From: Chitiniphilus eburneus
GTDB taxonomy: Bacteria > Pseudomonadota > Gammaproteobacteria > Burkholderiales > Chitinibacteraceae
Length of the DNA stretch: 64,000 nucleotides
Assembly (NCBI RefSeq): GCF_005048205.1
Contig: NZ_SUMF01000004.1
Span: 1 to 64,000 of the forward strand
Reading direction: 5' to 3'
Part shown: positions 36,189 through 45,011 of the stretch, piece by piece
Numbering within the stretch: position 1 is the stretch's first letter
How the letters are laid out: each line of letters opens with the position of its first letter
Translations under genes and position numbers: made by a program
The notes under the pieces: generated by a model
What the model saw: only the letters and a program-made list of their open reading frames with translations
What the model was told of the DNA's origin: nothing
The model's database searches: none

Positions 36189-36779
36189 ATGCTCGACGCC
36201 CTGCATTTCCTGCTGCGCAGCATTGGCGGCTTTCTGATCCTGCTGTTCCTGGCCCGCTTCTACCTCCAGGCCTTCAAGGCATCGTTCCGCCACCCGCTGG
36301 GGCAGTTTGTCCTGGCGCTGACCAACTGGGCGGTGCTGCCCGCCCGGCGTCTGCTGCCGCCGCTGCGCGGCTACGATACCGCCAGCTTCGTGCTGGCCGG
36401 TTTCACCGCCTTCCTGATGCACGCGCTGATGCTGGCACTGACGCCGTGGAGCTTCGTCTTCACCGCGCCCGCATCGCTGCTGGCGCTGGTGGTGGTATCG
36501 GTGCTGGAGCTGTTCAAGATGTCGCTGTACCTGCTCACCGCCGCGGTGATCGGACAGGCGCTGATGTCCTGGTTCTCGCCCTACAACCCGTTGATGCCAT
36601 TGTTCAACGCGCTGACCGGCCCGTTCCTGCGACCATTGCAGCGGGTGATTCCGCCCGTGGGCCATGTCGATATCACGCCGCTGATCCTGCTGCTGGTGAT
36701 CCAGCTCTTTCTCAGCGTGCTGATCCCGCAACTGGAAAGCACCATCCTTGCCTATGTGTCGATGGTGGGGCCGGCCTGA
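36189..36779 (+). CDS. yggT: YggT family membrane protein
   Basis: 196 residues with two YggT repeats, each of two transmembrane helices around an ALTNWAVLPARRLLPP-type or NALTGPFLRPLQRVIPP-type block. Found next to proC and yggU throughout proteobacteria; linked with division and osmotic tolerance in some species but without a settled function. Its stop and the yggU start overlap as TGATG. Confidence 0.92.
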   Translation: MLDALHFLLRSIGGFLILLFLARFYLQAFKASFRHPLGQFVLALTNWAVLPARRLLPPLRGYDTASFVLAGFTAFLMHALMLALTPWSFVFTAPASLLALVVVSVLELFKMSLYLLTAAVIGQALMSWFSPYNPLMPLFNALTGPFLRPLQRVIPPVGHVDITPLILLLVIQLFLSVLIPQLESTILAYVSMVGPA

Positions 36780-37084
36780 TGGCTGAAGGCTGGTATCGCC
36801 AGGATGGCGCGGACTGGCTGTTGCAGTTGCACGTGCAGCCCGGCGCGAAGAAAACCGAGGTCGCCGGCCTGTACGACGGCGCGCTCAAGCTGAGGCTGGC
36901 CGCACCACCGGTGGACGGCAAGGCCAACACCGCGTTGCTGGCCTTCGTGGCCGAGGCCTTCGCCATACCGCGCCGGCAGGTGGAACTGAAAAGCGGCGCT
37001 TCGTCGCGCCGCAAGGTGATCCGCGTGTCTGGCAGCGCCTTGGCCCCCGAGCAGGCAATGGGGTCGGGGCCGGATGCCGCATGA
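36779..37084 (+). CDS. yggU: DUF167 family protein YggU
   Basis: 101 residues; small alpha/beta protein of the DUF167 family with LQLHVQPGAKKTEVAG, LKLRLAAPPVDGKANTALLAFVAEAF and SGASSRRKVIRVSG. Its function is unknown. Translationally coupled to yggT. Confidence 0.9.
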   Translation: MAEGWYRQDGADWLLQLHVQPGAKKTEVAGLYDGALKLRLAAPPVDGKANTALLAFVAEAFAIPRRQVELKSGASSRRKVIRVSGSALAPEQAMGSGPDAA

Positions 37085-37122
37085 CGCCGCGACATCGCCC
37101 TGCCCCGATGCCTGGCCGGCCA

Positions 37123-37545
37123 TCAGCCCTTGTGTTCTTCCCGGCCCGTTTCGTGGCGCAGCGAACCACCGTGGTCGATGCGGCGGTATTCGCCGTCGAT
37201 CACGTCCTTGGGCAGGTCCGGCGTAGCCGGGCGCTTGCCCCAGGGCAACAGCAGCACCAGCGCCACGGCATCGCCAATCAACCCCGGCAACAACAGCAAC
37301 AACGCGGCAACATAGTAGCGCGCCACCCAGAACAGGCTGCCCATGGTCAGGCGGCCGCTGCGCAGGTCCGAGACCAGCGACCATGCCACTGCAACACGGT
37401 GATGCCGCAGCATCAGGCCACCGGCAACGGCGCTCAGGACGATCCAGGCCAGCAGCCAGCCGGTGCCGATGGCTTTGGCGGCCAGGATCATGACGACGAT
37501 TTCCGCTGCCGGATAAGCCAGCAGGACAAGCAAGAGGTAAGGCAT
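37123..37545 (-). CDS. fxsA: FxsA family membrane protein
   Basis: 140 residues. Three or four hydrophobic segments and the family block ALLLLLPGLIGDAVALVLLLP, with a polar C-terminal tail, identify FxsA, a cytoplasmic membrane protein first known for affecting phage exclusion by F factor. The ATG at 37545 shares CATG with the cutA start on the other strand, so each promoter must lie inside or beyond the other gene. Confidence 0.85.
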   Translation of the reverse strand: MPYLLLVLLAYPAAEIVVMILAAKAIGTGWLLAWIVLSAVAGGLMLRHHRVAVAWSLVSDLRSGRLTMGSLFWVARYYVAALLLLLPGLIGDAVALVLLLPWGKRPATPDLPKDVIDGEYRRIDHGGSLRHETGREEHKG

Positions 37546-37873
37546 GGATGATTCCCGAGAAATTCTGGCGGTACTGTGCAACTGCCCGGATGCCGGCTGC
37601 GCCGAAACCCTGGCGCGCGGGCTGGTGGAGGAAGGCCTTGCGGCGTGCGTGAACCAGTTGGCGCCGGTACAGTCAGTCTACCGCTGGCAGGGAAGAACCG
37701 AAATCGCTGCGGAAGTTCCACTGCTGATCAAAACCACCCGCGCGCGGTATCCGGCATTGCAGGCATGGCTCGAGGCGCGGCATCCTTATGACTTGCCCGA
37801 GATCATCGCCCTGCCCGTGGTCGCCGGCCTGCCGGCCTACCTGCGCTGGGTGGGCGACGCCACGAGCGGCTGA
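37544..37873 (+). CDS. cutA: Divalent cation tolerance protein CutA
   Basis: 109 residues with the CutA core: VLCNCPDAGCAETLARGLVEEGLAACVNQ, YRWQGRTEIAAEVPLLIKTT and HPYDLPEIIALPV. Trimeric, implicated in copper tolerance and in some organisms with DsbD. GAGG stands ahead of the ATG. dsbD follows 39 bp on. Confidence 0.93.
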   Translation: MDDSREILAVLCNCPDAGCAETLARGLVEEGLAACVNQLAPVQSVYRWQGRTEIAAEVPLLIKTTRARYPALQAWLEARHPYDLPEIIALPVVAGLPAYLRWVGDATSG

Positions 37874-37912
37874 CCGACGCCGCATCGCAACCGAACCACA
37901 GGCCCGACTCCC

Positions 37913-39454
37913 TTGATCCGCCGTTTTCTTTTTGCCCTGCTGGCCCTATTGCTCACCGCTGGCGCAAGCGCGAGCGAAGAATTGCTGCCGCCCGACCAGG
38001 CATTCCGCGCGGCGCTGACGCGGCCTTCCGACACCACGCTGGAACTACGCTTCCAGATCGCGCCGGGCTACTACCTGTATCGCGATCGGATCAGCGTGAC
38101 GGCGGAACCGGCGCAGACCTTGAAGGTGAGGCTGCCCGACGGAGATATCAAGGACGACCCCAGCTTTGGCCGCGTGGCGGTGTTCCACCGCGACGTGGCG
38201 ATGACCCTGGAAGCACCCGCTGCCCTGCCCGCCAACGTGCGACTCAAGGTGAAGTTCCAGGGCTGCGCCGATGCAGGCATCTGCTATCCGCCGCAGACGG
38301 CCGTGCTGGCGCCCGGCGAATCCTCCGGCAACGTGGACGCAGTGGGCGCGCTGTTCGGCAGCAGCCGGGGCGCCTCGTCCGCCACGGACGAGAGCGGCTT
38401 TTTTCGTGGCGGACTCTGGCTGACACTCGCCCTCTTCTATGCCGCTGGCATAGGATTGGCGCTGACCGCCTGTATGTACCCGCTGCTACCCATCGTATCG
38501 AGCATCGTCGTCGGCAACGGCAGCAACCATGGCTCGCGTGGCAGGGGGCTGATGCTGACCGCCGTCTACGTCCAGGGCATGGCACTGACCTACACCCTGG
38601 CCGGCATCGCCGCCGCCGCCACCGGCACGCTGCTGACGGTGGCGCTGCAACAGCCCTGGGTGATCGCCGCCACCGCCATGTTGTTCGTTGCCATGGCACT
38701 GGCCATGTTCGGAGCCTTCCAGTTCCAGTTTCCCAGCCAGGTCCAGACCGTGTTCAACCAGTTGGCACACCGGTTGCCGGGCGGGCGTGGCGGCTCGGTG
38801 TTCGCGATGGGCGCACTGTCGGCCTTGATCGTCGGCCCCTGCGTGGCGCCGCCGCTGGTCGCGGCCCTGGCCTATCTCGGCCGGACCGGCGACACCTGGC
38901 TGGGCGGCGCGTCGCTGTATGCGCTGGCGCTGGGCATCGGTACACCGCTGATGATCGTCGGCGCCTTCGGCGCCACCATGCTGCCACGCCTGTCGTTGCG
39001 GGTGATGCGCGCGGTGAAGATGCTGTTCGGCGTGGTGCTGCTCGGCACGGCGGTCTGGATGGCGCGGCCATTGTGGCTGCACTATCTGCCGCAAGGCGAT
39101 GTTCCCGCGTTCCGCAACGTCGCCAGCGTGGCCGAGCTGGATCGGGCGCTGGCCGATGCGCGCGGCAAGCCGGTAATGCTCGACATGTACGCCGACTGGT
39201 GCACCAGTTGCGTCGAATTCGAGCGCCAGACCCTGACCGACGCCGGCGTGCGCCGCCGATTGCAGTCCTACGTGCTGCTGCGCGCCGACCTCACCGGCAA
39301 TAGCCCGGACGATGCCGCCCTGCTGCGCCATTTCGGCCTGTACGGCCCGCCTGCGCTGCTATTCTACGACCGCGACGGCCGCCTGCTGCCACGCCGCGTG
39401 GTCGGCTTTCAGGACGCCACCGCTTTCTCCGCCACCCTGGATTCCCTGCCATGA
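37913..39454 (+). CDS. dsbD: Thiol:disulfide interchange protein DsbD
   Basis: 513 residues. A signal peptide is followed by the periplasmic alpha domain (about 20-145, with the redox pair in GCADAGICYPP), an eight-helix membrane beta domain (about 165-385, with cysteines in LTACMYPLLPIVS and GPCVAPPL) and a thioredoxin-like gamma domain (YADWCTSCVEFE). It carries electrons from cytoplasmic thioredoxin to periplasmic DsbC/DsbE-type partners. The start is TTG at 37913; no in-frame ATG fits. It overlaps the next gene by 4 bp. Confidence 0.94.
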   Translation: MIRRFLFALLALLLTAGASASEELLPPDQAFRAALTRPSDTTLELRFQIAPGYYLYRDRISVTAEPAQTLKVRLPDGDIKDDPSFGRVAVFHRDVAMTLEAPAALPANVRLKVKFQGCADAGICYPPQTAVLAPGESSGNVDAVGALFGSSRGASSATDESGFFRGGLWLTLALFYAAGIGLALTACMYPLLPIVSSIVVGNGSNHGSRGRGLMLTAVYVQGMALTYTLAGIAAAATGTLLTVALQQPWVIAATAMLFVAMALAMFGAFQFQFPSQVQTVFNQLAHRLPGGRGGSVFAMGALSALIVGPCVAPPLVAALAYLGRTGDTWLGGASLYALALGIGTPLMIVGAFGATMLPRLSLRVMRAVKMLFGVVLLGTAVWMARPLWLHYLPQGDVPAFRNVASVAELDRALADARGKPVMLDMYADWCTSCVEFERQTLTDAGVRRRLQSYVLLRADLTGNSPDDAALLRHFGLYGPPALLFYDRDGRLLPRRVVGFQDATAFSATLDSLP

Positions 39455-39954
39455 CGCTTCTGCCCCGCCTGCTTGCCACCACGCTGGTCGCCGCCCTTTC
39501 CCTGCCAGTGGCCCAGGCCGCCGAATCGCCGTTGTTCAAGACGCCGCTCCATACGCTGGACGGCAAGCGCGCCACGCTGGCGCAGTGGCGCGGCAAGCCG
39601 CTAGTGGTCAATTTCTGGGCCACCTGGTGTTCGCCGTGCCGTGAAGAAATCCCCGAATTCGTTGCCTTGCAAAAAAAATACGCTGACCGCGTCCAGTTTG
39701 TCGGCATCGCTATCGACGATGCCGCCGCCGTACGCGCCTTCATCAAGCAATACAAGGTGAACTACCCGAGCCTGATCGGCGAGGGCAATGCGATGAAGGC
39801 GATGCAAGTCGAAGGCAACACGGTGGGCGGCCTGCCGTTCACCGCGTTGTACGACGCGCAGGGCAACAAGGTGGCTGTAGAGCTGGGCCGACTCAAGGGC
39901 GCCAAGCTCGAAAGCCTGCTTCAACCTCTGTTGCAGAAGCCTAAAAAACCATGA
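39451..39954 (+). CDS. Periplasmic TlpA/ResA-like thiol oxidoreductase
   Basis: 167 residues with a signal peptide (LLATTLVAALSLPVAQA) and a thioredoxin fold carrying the active site WATWCSPCREEIPEF and the cis-proline VGGLPFTALYD. It begins inside the dsbD stop codon, so DsbD is the likely electron donor. Likely roles include cytochrome c maturation or reduction of periplasmic thiols; which cannot be told. Stop overlaps the next start. Confidence 0.9.
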   Translation: MTLLPRLLATTLVAALSLPVAQAAESPLFKTPLHTLDGKRATLAQWRGKPLVVNFWATWCSPCREEIPEFVALQKKYADRVQFVGIAIDDAAAVRAFIKQYKVNYPSLIGEGNAMKAMQVEGNTVGGLPFTALYDAQGNKVAVELGRLKGAKLESLLQPLLQKPKKP

Positions 39955-40820
39955 TCCCAAACGAACGTCTGCTTGCCTTTCTCGATCGCGTCGAAGCTTT
40001 GCTCGATCGCGCCGATCCCCTGCTCCCTGCCGCCGTCAACGACACCGACTGGTCGGCGCAAGCCTTCCGCTGGCGCGTGCGCAACGGCCGCGGCCAACTG
40101 GAGGCGGTGCGCCATCCGCACGCCATTGCGCTGGACCAACTGGTGAACGTATCGCTTCAACGCGAACGGCTGGTCGCCAACACCCGCCAGTTCGTCGAAG
40201 GACGACTGGCCAACAACGTGCTGCTCACCGGCGCGCGCGGTTGCGGCAAAAGCTCGCTGGTGAAGGCGGTGTGGAACGAATTCCGCGACCGCGAGCTGCG
40301 CCTGATCGAAGTGGAAAAAACCCATCTGCACGACCTTGCCGACATCGTCGAACAGGTGGGTGCGCGCCCGGAACGCTTCATCGTGTTCTGCGACGATCTG
40401 TCGTTCGAGGAAGGCGACCACGGCTATCAGGCGCTGAAGACCGCGCTGGATGGTTCCATCGCCGCCACCAGCGCCAACGTGCTGATCTATGCCACGTCCA
40501 ACCGGCGCCATCTGGTGCCCGAGTACTTCAGCGAGAACGCACAGACGCGCCATGAAGGCGGCGAAATCCATTTCGCCGAAGCCATCGAGGAAAAAGTGGC
40601 GCTGTCCGAGCGTTTCGGTCTGTGGCTGTCGTTCTACGGCTTTTCGCAGGACGAATACCTCGCAGCAGTCCGCAACTGGCTGGGCGAATTCGGCGTCGCC
40701 GAATGGGACGCCGAGGCGGAACGGGCCGCGCTGCAATGGGCGCAGGGCCGGGGCGCGCGCAGCGGGCGCATCGCGTGGCAATTCGCGCGCGACTGGGCCG
40801 GCGGCGGTAACGCGCGCTGA
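39951..40820 (+). CDS. DUF815 AAA-type ATPase
   Basis: 289 residues of the DUF815 family: P-loop TGARGCGKSSLVKAVWNE, Walker B FIVFCDDLSFEEGD, and sensor-like YATSNRRHLVPEYF. The role is unknown. It starts inside the previous gene's stop, so it is in the dsbD unit. In Neisseriales relatives this gene is often next to the mutT fusion gene, which here lies 0.67 kb further on with a divergent gene in between. Confidence 0.88.
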   Translation: MIPNERLLAFLDRVEALLDRADPLLPAAVNDTDWSAQAFRWRVRNGRGQLEAVRHPHAIALDQLVNVSLQRERLVANTRQFVEGRLANNVLLTGARGCGKSSLVKAVWNEFRDRELRLIEVEKTHLHDLADIVEQVGARPERFIVFCDDLSFEEGDHGYQALKTALDGSIAATSANVLIYATSNRRHLVPEYFSENAQTRHEGGEIHFAEAIEEKVALSERFGLWLSFYGFSQDEYLAAVRNWLGEFGVAEWDAEAERAALQWAQGRGARSGRIAWQFARDWAGGGNAR

Positions 40821-40936
40821 AATCGCCACCGCGCCCCGCCTGGGGCGCCGGTTCATCCGCAGCCGTGGGCACCACGGCTGCGGTGGCGCCTGGCACGGGC
40901 GACGCGCGATTCAGCCGCGCGTCGTCCTCCCTGCGC

Positions 40937-41398
40937 TCAGAAACCGGCTTTCCAACGGGAACCGGATTGCGTCAGATCCAGCGGCCCGTACCGTCGCGTC
41001 AGCGAGGCCGGCGGCACGCCGCCCGGCCGCGCCAGCAGCAGCAGCTCCTGCAAGGTGATCTCGGTCAGCACGCGCGGCGGCGCATTGAGCAGCCAGGCCA
41101 CCAGCAGCTCGTTGGGCATATCGTCCAGCGCGTTGAGGCGATCGGGAAGAAAGAACGTGGGATGCCCGGCACTCAGCAACCCCTCCGCCATCTCGCCCAG
41201 GCCGCGCGCGGGCGTAGCGCGCAAAAGGTAGTTGTGCGCGTCCTGTACAATCACGGCCGTCACCGCCAGCCCATGGATCGCACGGGTGGAAACGGCAAGG
41301 ATGCAGCACAGCGTCTGCGGTTCCGTGGCCAGGGTGATGATCTGTCGCCTCAGACGGTCGTCCTGGGTCGACTGGATCTCAACGATCAAACGCTTCAT
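40937..41398 (-). CDS. Hypothetical protein
   Basis: 153 residues from the ATG at 41398 (MKRLIVEIQSTQDDRLRRQI), with AGGA 8 nt upstream. Mixed alpha/beta with no signal peptide or membrane helix; regions such as LLLARPGGVPPASLTRRYGPLDLTQ have no family I recognise. It is the only minus-strand gene between the DUF815 gene and the mutT fusion gene and reads away from the latter. Confidence 0.6.
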   Translation of the reverse strand: MKRLIVEIQSTQDDRLRRQIITLATEPQTLCCILAVSTRAIHGLAVTAVIVQDAHNYLLRATPARGLGEMAEGLLSAGHPTFFLPDRLNALDDMPNELLVAWLLNAPPRVLTEITLQELLLLARPGGVPPASLTRRYGPLDLTQSGSRWKAGF

Positions 41399-41489
41399 GA
41401 GCGAATTCCTTACATCAGCCATCAATCAGAATTCAATCATTGAATGATATTCCCGACACCACTCCAAACCAAAGGTTTTCAGTAACCGC

Positions 41490-42449
41490 ATGTCCGATCA
41501 CAAAATCGTCGAAGTGGCAGCAGGCATACTCATCGACCGTGAGGGTCGCTTCCTGCTCGGCAGCCGGCCCGCAGGCAAGCCCTACGCCGGTTACTGGGAG
41601 TTTCCCGGTGGCAAGCTGGAAGCCGGGGAAACCGCCCACCAGGCGCTGGCCCGCGAGCTGGTCGAAGAACTGGGCGTGACGATCACGGCGGCAACGCCAT
41701 GGATCGTACAAACCTTTACTTATCCCCACGCCACCGTCCGGCTGCATTTCTTTCGCGTGACCGGCTGGCTGGGCGATCCGCATCCGCACGAAGGCCAGCA
41801 ATTCGCCTGGCAGCGTGTCGGCGCCCTGAATGTCTCGCCCATCCTGCCCGCCAACGGCCCGATCCTGCGTGGCCTGGCGTTGCCCGATACGCTGGCGATC
41901 TCCGCCGCCCACCGGCTCGGCCGCGAAAACTGGCTGCACCGGCTGGACCATGCACTGGCGCATGACCTGTCGATGCTGGTCCTGCGCGAGCCGCAGTTGG
42001 ACCTGGAACACTACGGCGCACTGGCCGCCGAGACCGTCAGCCGCGCCCGCCGGCACGGTTGCCGGGTGCTGCTGCACGGCGCGCTGGAGCAGGTGGGGCC
42101 GCTGGTTGCGGCGACAGGCGCCAATGGCCTGCACCTGTCAGCCCGCGAAGCTGCTGCATTGCGGCACCGGCCCCATGGTTTCGACTGGCTGGGCGTATCC
42201 ACCCACAACGCCACCGAACTGACGGTTGCGCAGCGGATCGGCGCCGATTACGCCCTGCTCGGCCACGTGGCGCCAACCGCCTCTCACCCGGACCAGCCAC
42301 CGCTGGGCTGGGAAGGATTCGCGGCCACGGTGGATCATGGCTGGCCGCTGCCGGTGTACGCGCTGGGCGGGCTGGATGCGCACGATGTTGCACAGGCGAA
42401 GGCCAGCGGTGGACACGGCGTGGCGATGCTGTCGGCGGTCTGGGCATGA
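41490..42449 (+). CDS. MutT-like Nudix hydrolase fused to a TMP-synthase-like domain
   Basis: 319 residues. The N-terminal half (about 5-130) is a Nudix domain with a full box, GGKLEAGETAHQALARELVEELG, like MutT, which removes 8-oxo-dGTP. The C-terminal half (about 160-319) resembles thiamine monophosphate synthase/TenI (LLHGALEQV, LGVSTHNATEL, ADYALLGHVAPTASHP, PVYALGGL). This fusion is well known in gamma- and betaproteobacteria as mutator protein MutT/thiamine phosphate synthase-like; the second half is usually thought not to make thiamine phosphate. Its stop overlaps the next start. Confidence 0.9.
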   Translation: MSDHKIVEVAAGILIDREGRFLLGSRPAGKPYAGYWEFPGGKLEAGETAHQALARELVEELGVTITAATPWIVQTFTYPHATVRLHFFRVTGWLGDPHPHEGQQFAWQRVGALNVSPILPANGPILRGLALPDTLAISAAHRLGRENWLHRLDHALAHDLSMLVLREPQLDLEHYGALAAETVSRARRHGCRVLLHGALEQVGPLVAATGANGLHLSAREAAALRHRPHGFDWLGVSTHNATELTVAQRIGADYALLGHVAPTASHPDQPPLGWEGFAATVDHGWPLPVYALGGLDAHDVAQAKASGGHGVAMLSAVWA

Positions 42450-42880
42450 AGCTCGCCGCCATCGGCCGGGTAGCTGCGCTACTGGCCGTCACCGTATTCG
42501 CCGCGCAATACCTGGGCTGGATCGACCTCTCGCCGCGCGCCGGCCCGACGCCCCCGGTCAGCGTGAGTTGTCCCGCACTGGAGCAGGGTTGTGCGTTCAC
42601 GCTGGACACCGTGCATTACCGGCTGGAAAGCGATCAGCCGCTGGCAACCAACCGTATCTTTCGGCTGAGTTTGCACGGCCCCGCGCAGACGGTGGAGGCA
42701 GAATGGCGCATGGCGGAGATGGACATGGGGCCGAATCGCAGGCCAATGCAGCCGTACGGCGATTCGCAGTGGCAATTGCAGACCGCCCTGCCATTTTGTT
42801 CGGCAGCCCGGCGGGACTGGCAACTGATCCTGTTGATCGACGACAGAAGAATCGTCATCGAAACCCGCTCGACTGGCTGA
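42446..42880 (+). CDS. Hypothetical membrane-anchored protein
   Basis: 144 residues. One N-terminal transmembrane segment (about 5-24) is followed by an extracytoplasmic domain with three cysteines (SCPALEQGCAF and PFCSAARRDW) that could form disulfides. Its strand pattern (ALFRLSLHG, VEAEWRMAEMDMGPNRRPMQ) recalls FixH-like beta-sandwich proteins, but the family is not certain. Coupled to the mutT fusion by an ATGA overlap. Confidence 0.65.
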   Translation: MKLAAIGRVAALLAVTVFAAQYLGWIDLSPRAGPTPPVSVSCPALEQGCAFTLDTVHYRLESDQPLATNRIFRLSLHGPAQTVEAEWRMAEMDMGPNRRPMQPYGDSQWQLQTALPFCSAARRDWQLILLIDDRRIVIETRSTG

Positions 42881-42914
42881 CCGTTCCGGCACAATAAGTA
42901 ATAATCCCTAGATC

Positions 42915-43400
42915 ATGAACCGACCGGCAATCCTCCTCATCCTCGCAATCGTTGCCTCCGCACCCGCGCTGGCCGCCAAGGTCTACCAATGGCGCGACGC
43001 CGATGGCAATGTGTTCTACAGCGACCGCCCCCCGCCGGGCAATATCGCGCGCGAACGCACCATCAAGCCCAACGTGATCGGATCGAGCGCCGCAGCCAGG
43101 CCGCAGCCGACCAGGACCGCCGCAGCCAAGGCCGTGATCTACGTGTTCCCGCAATGCGTACCATGCGACGAAGCACGCGCCTTCCTCGACGCCAACAAGG
43201 TGCCGTACGAAGTGGTGTCCACCGATGAGGGTGGTGCACGCGTCGAAGACATGGTGAATCGGGCTGGTGTCGAGAATCTGGCGCCACCGGTACTGGAACT
43301 GGATGGGCAGTTCTTCAAGGGCTGGCAGCGCGATACCTGGAGCAACGCATTGAAGCTGGCAGGGTATCCACTGGACGCGGCACCCGCCGCGCCGCGCTGA
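42915..43400 (+). CDS. Secreted DUF4124-glutaredoxin fusion
   Basis: 161 residues with a signal peptide ([16 protein letters not shown]), a DUF4124 segment (about 22-55, [22 protein letters not shown]) and a glutaredoxin-like domain (about 73-150) whose active site is [10 protein letters not shown]. It probably works as a periplasmic thiol reductase or sensor. The nearby TlpA-like protein and DsbD are plausible partners, by inference. Confidence 0.8.
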   Translation: MNRPAILLILAIVASAPALAAKVYQWRDADGNVFYSDRPPPGNIARERTIKPNVIGSSAAARPQPTRTAAAKAVIYVFPQCVPCDEARAFLDANKVPYEVVSTDEGGARVEDMVNRAGVENLAPPVLELDGQFFKGWQRDTWSNALKLAGYPLDAAPAAPR

Positions 43401-43421
43401 GGCGGGGTGCACGAATACCGA

Positions 43422-43450
43422 GGGCGCGTCGATTGCGGCGCGCCTTTTTC
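43422..43450 (+). terminator. Probable rho-independent terminator
   Basis: A 6-bp GC stem (ggcgcg / cgcgcc) with a 10-nt loop, then five T, between the glutaredoxin gene and xth. Confidence 0.55.
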
Positions 43451-43474
43451 TTAACGATTGTGCGAGGGGTTTCA

Positions 43475-44245
43475 ATGCAATTCGCCACCTGGAACGTCAA
43501 CAGCCTCAAGGTTCGCCTGCCACAAGTGCTGGACTGGCTGGCCACGCACCCCGGGATGACCGCGCTGGCCATCCAGGAAACCAAGCTGGAAGACCACAAT
43601 TTCCCGCGCGCGGCCTTCGAGGACGCCGGTTATCACGTAGTGTTCGCCGGGCAGAAGACCTACAACGGCGTCGCCATCGTCGCCCGTGCGCCGCTTGAAG
43701 AAGTCACCATCAATATCCCCGGCTACGTCGATGAGCAGAAGCGCGTGATCGCGGCGACGGTCAATGGCGTGCGCTTCATCTGCGCCTACATGCCCAATGG
43801 CCAGGCGCTGGATTCCGACAAGTACCCGTACAAGCTGTCATGGCTGAAGGCGCTGACCACCTGGCTGACCGAGGAACTGATCGCCCACCCGCGCCTGATC
43901 CTGGCCGGCGACTACAACATCGCCCCCGAGGACCGTGACGTACACGACCCGAAGAAATGGGTGGGCCAGGTGCTGGTGTCGCCCGCCGAGCGCGAGGCGT
44001 TCGCCGATCTGTTGTCGCTGGGCTTCGTCGATGCCTTCCGCGCCTTCGAGCAGGCGGAAAAATCGTTCACCTGGTGGGACTACCGCCTGTTTGGCTTCAA
44101 GCGCAACGCCGGCCTGCGCATCGATCACCTGCTGATCTCGCCCGCGCTGGCACCCGCGCTGACCGGATGCGCCATCGACGTGGAGCCACGCCGCCATGAG
44201 CGGCCGTCCGACCACACGCCCATCTGGGCCGGCTTCGCCGAATGA
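43475..44245 (+). CDS. xth: Exodeoxyribonuclease III
   Basis: 256 residues, EEP-fold nuclease for abasic-site repair and 3' end cleaning. The catalytic parts are present: [14 protein letters not shown], the metal glutamate in [46 protein letters not shown] and the terminal SDHTPIW. The ATG follows a GAGGGG-type site. Confidence 0.95.
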   Translation: MQFATWNVNSLKVRLPQVLDWLATHPGMTALAIQETKLEDHNFPRAAFEDAGYHVVFAGQKTYNGVAIVARAPLEEVTINIPGYVDEQKRVIAATVNGVRFICAYMPNGQALDSDKYPYKLSWLKALTTWLTEELIAHPRLILAGDYNIAPEDRDVHDPKKWVGQVLVSPAEREAFADLLSLGFVDAFRAFEQAEKSFTWWDYRLFGFKRNAGLRIDHLLISPALAPALTGCAIDVEPRRHERPSDHTPIWAGFAE

Positions 44246-44327
44246 CACCCCTGGCATACGCCACCCACGGCAAGGAGCGTAGAATTCGCTCGCGCCCGCA
44301 ACCATCCAGAGCCCTGAAGGACACCCC

Positions 44328-45002
44328 ATGAACAAGGCCCGCCTGCTGTCCGGCAGCACATTGTTTTGCGAACTCAGCGAACAGGAACTCGAAGAACTTG
44401 CCCTGCATGCCGAGTTGCGCGAGACGCGTGCCAAGCAGACCGTGGTCCAGCAGGGCACGGCCGGCGACGAGATGTATGCCGTGCTGCGCGGCCGGCTGAA
44501 AGTATCGCGCCATACCGAGGATGGCCGCGAGGCCACGCTGTGCATCCTGGAAGCGGGCGAAGTATTCGGCGAGATCGCGATGCTCGACGGCGGCGTACGC
44601 AGCGCCAGCGTCGAAGCGCTGGAGTCGTGTGAACTGCTGGTGCTGCACCGCGACGCGGTGATGGGCTATCTGGAATCGCACCCCAAGGTGATGCGCCAGC
44701 TGATTGCCGCCCTCTGCGAGCGCCTGCGCGCGGCGGACAATCTGCTGCAGGACATCCTGTTCCTCAACCTGCCCGAGCGCCTGGGCAAGATGCTGCGCCA
44801 GCTTGGCGACGCCCATGGTTCCACCGAGGCCGACGGCAGTATCCTGATCGACCTGAAACTGACGCAGCAGGAACTGGCCAACCTGGTCGGCGCCAGCCGC
44901 GAATCGGTAAACAAGCAACTAAACGCCTGGGTGGAACAGGGCTGGGTCGCGCTGGAACACGGCTATATCCGGCTGCGTCAGGTGGATAGCCTGCCGGGCT
45001 GA
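44328..45002 (+). CDS. Crp/Fnr family transcriptional regulator
   Basis: 224 residues: an N-terminal cyclic-nucleotide-binding-like beta barrel (about 10-125, with AGDEMYAVLRGRLKVSRHTEDGREATLCILEAGEVFGEIAMLDG) and a winged HTH (LTQQELANLVGASRESVNKQLNAW). The phosphate-binding pattern GEIAMLDGGVRSASVEA is close to that of nucleotide-binding members. No cysteines of an Fe-S FNR type are at the N-terminus. Target genes are unknown. It is followed after 9 bp by a DfsB-like gene, perhaps co-transcribed. Confidence 0.9.
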   Translation: MNKARLLSGSTLFCELSEQELEELALHAELRETRAKQTVVQQGTAGDEMYAVLRGRLKVSRHTEDGREATLCILEAGEVFGEIAMLDGGVRSASVEALESCELLVLHRDAVMGYLESHPKVMRQLIAALCERLRAADNLLQDILFLNLPERLGKMLRQLGDAHGSTEADGSILIDLKLTQQELANLVGASRESVNKQLNAWVEQGWVALEHGYIRLRQVDSLPG

Positions 45003-45011
45003 CTCCGCCGC

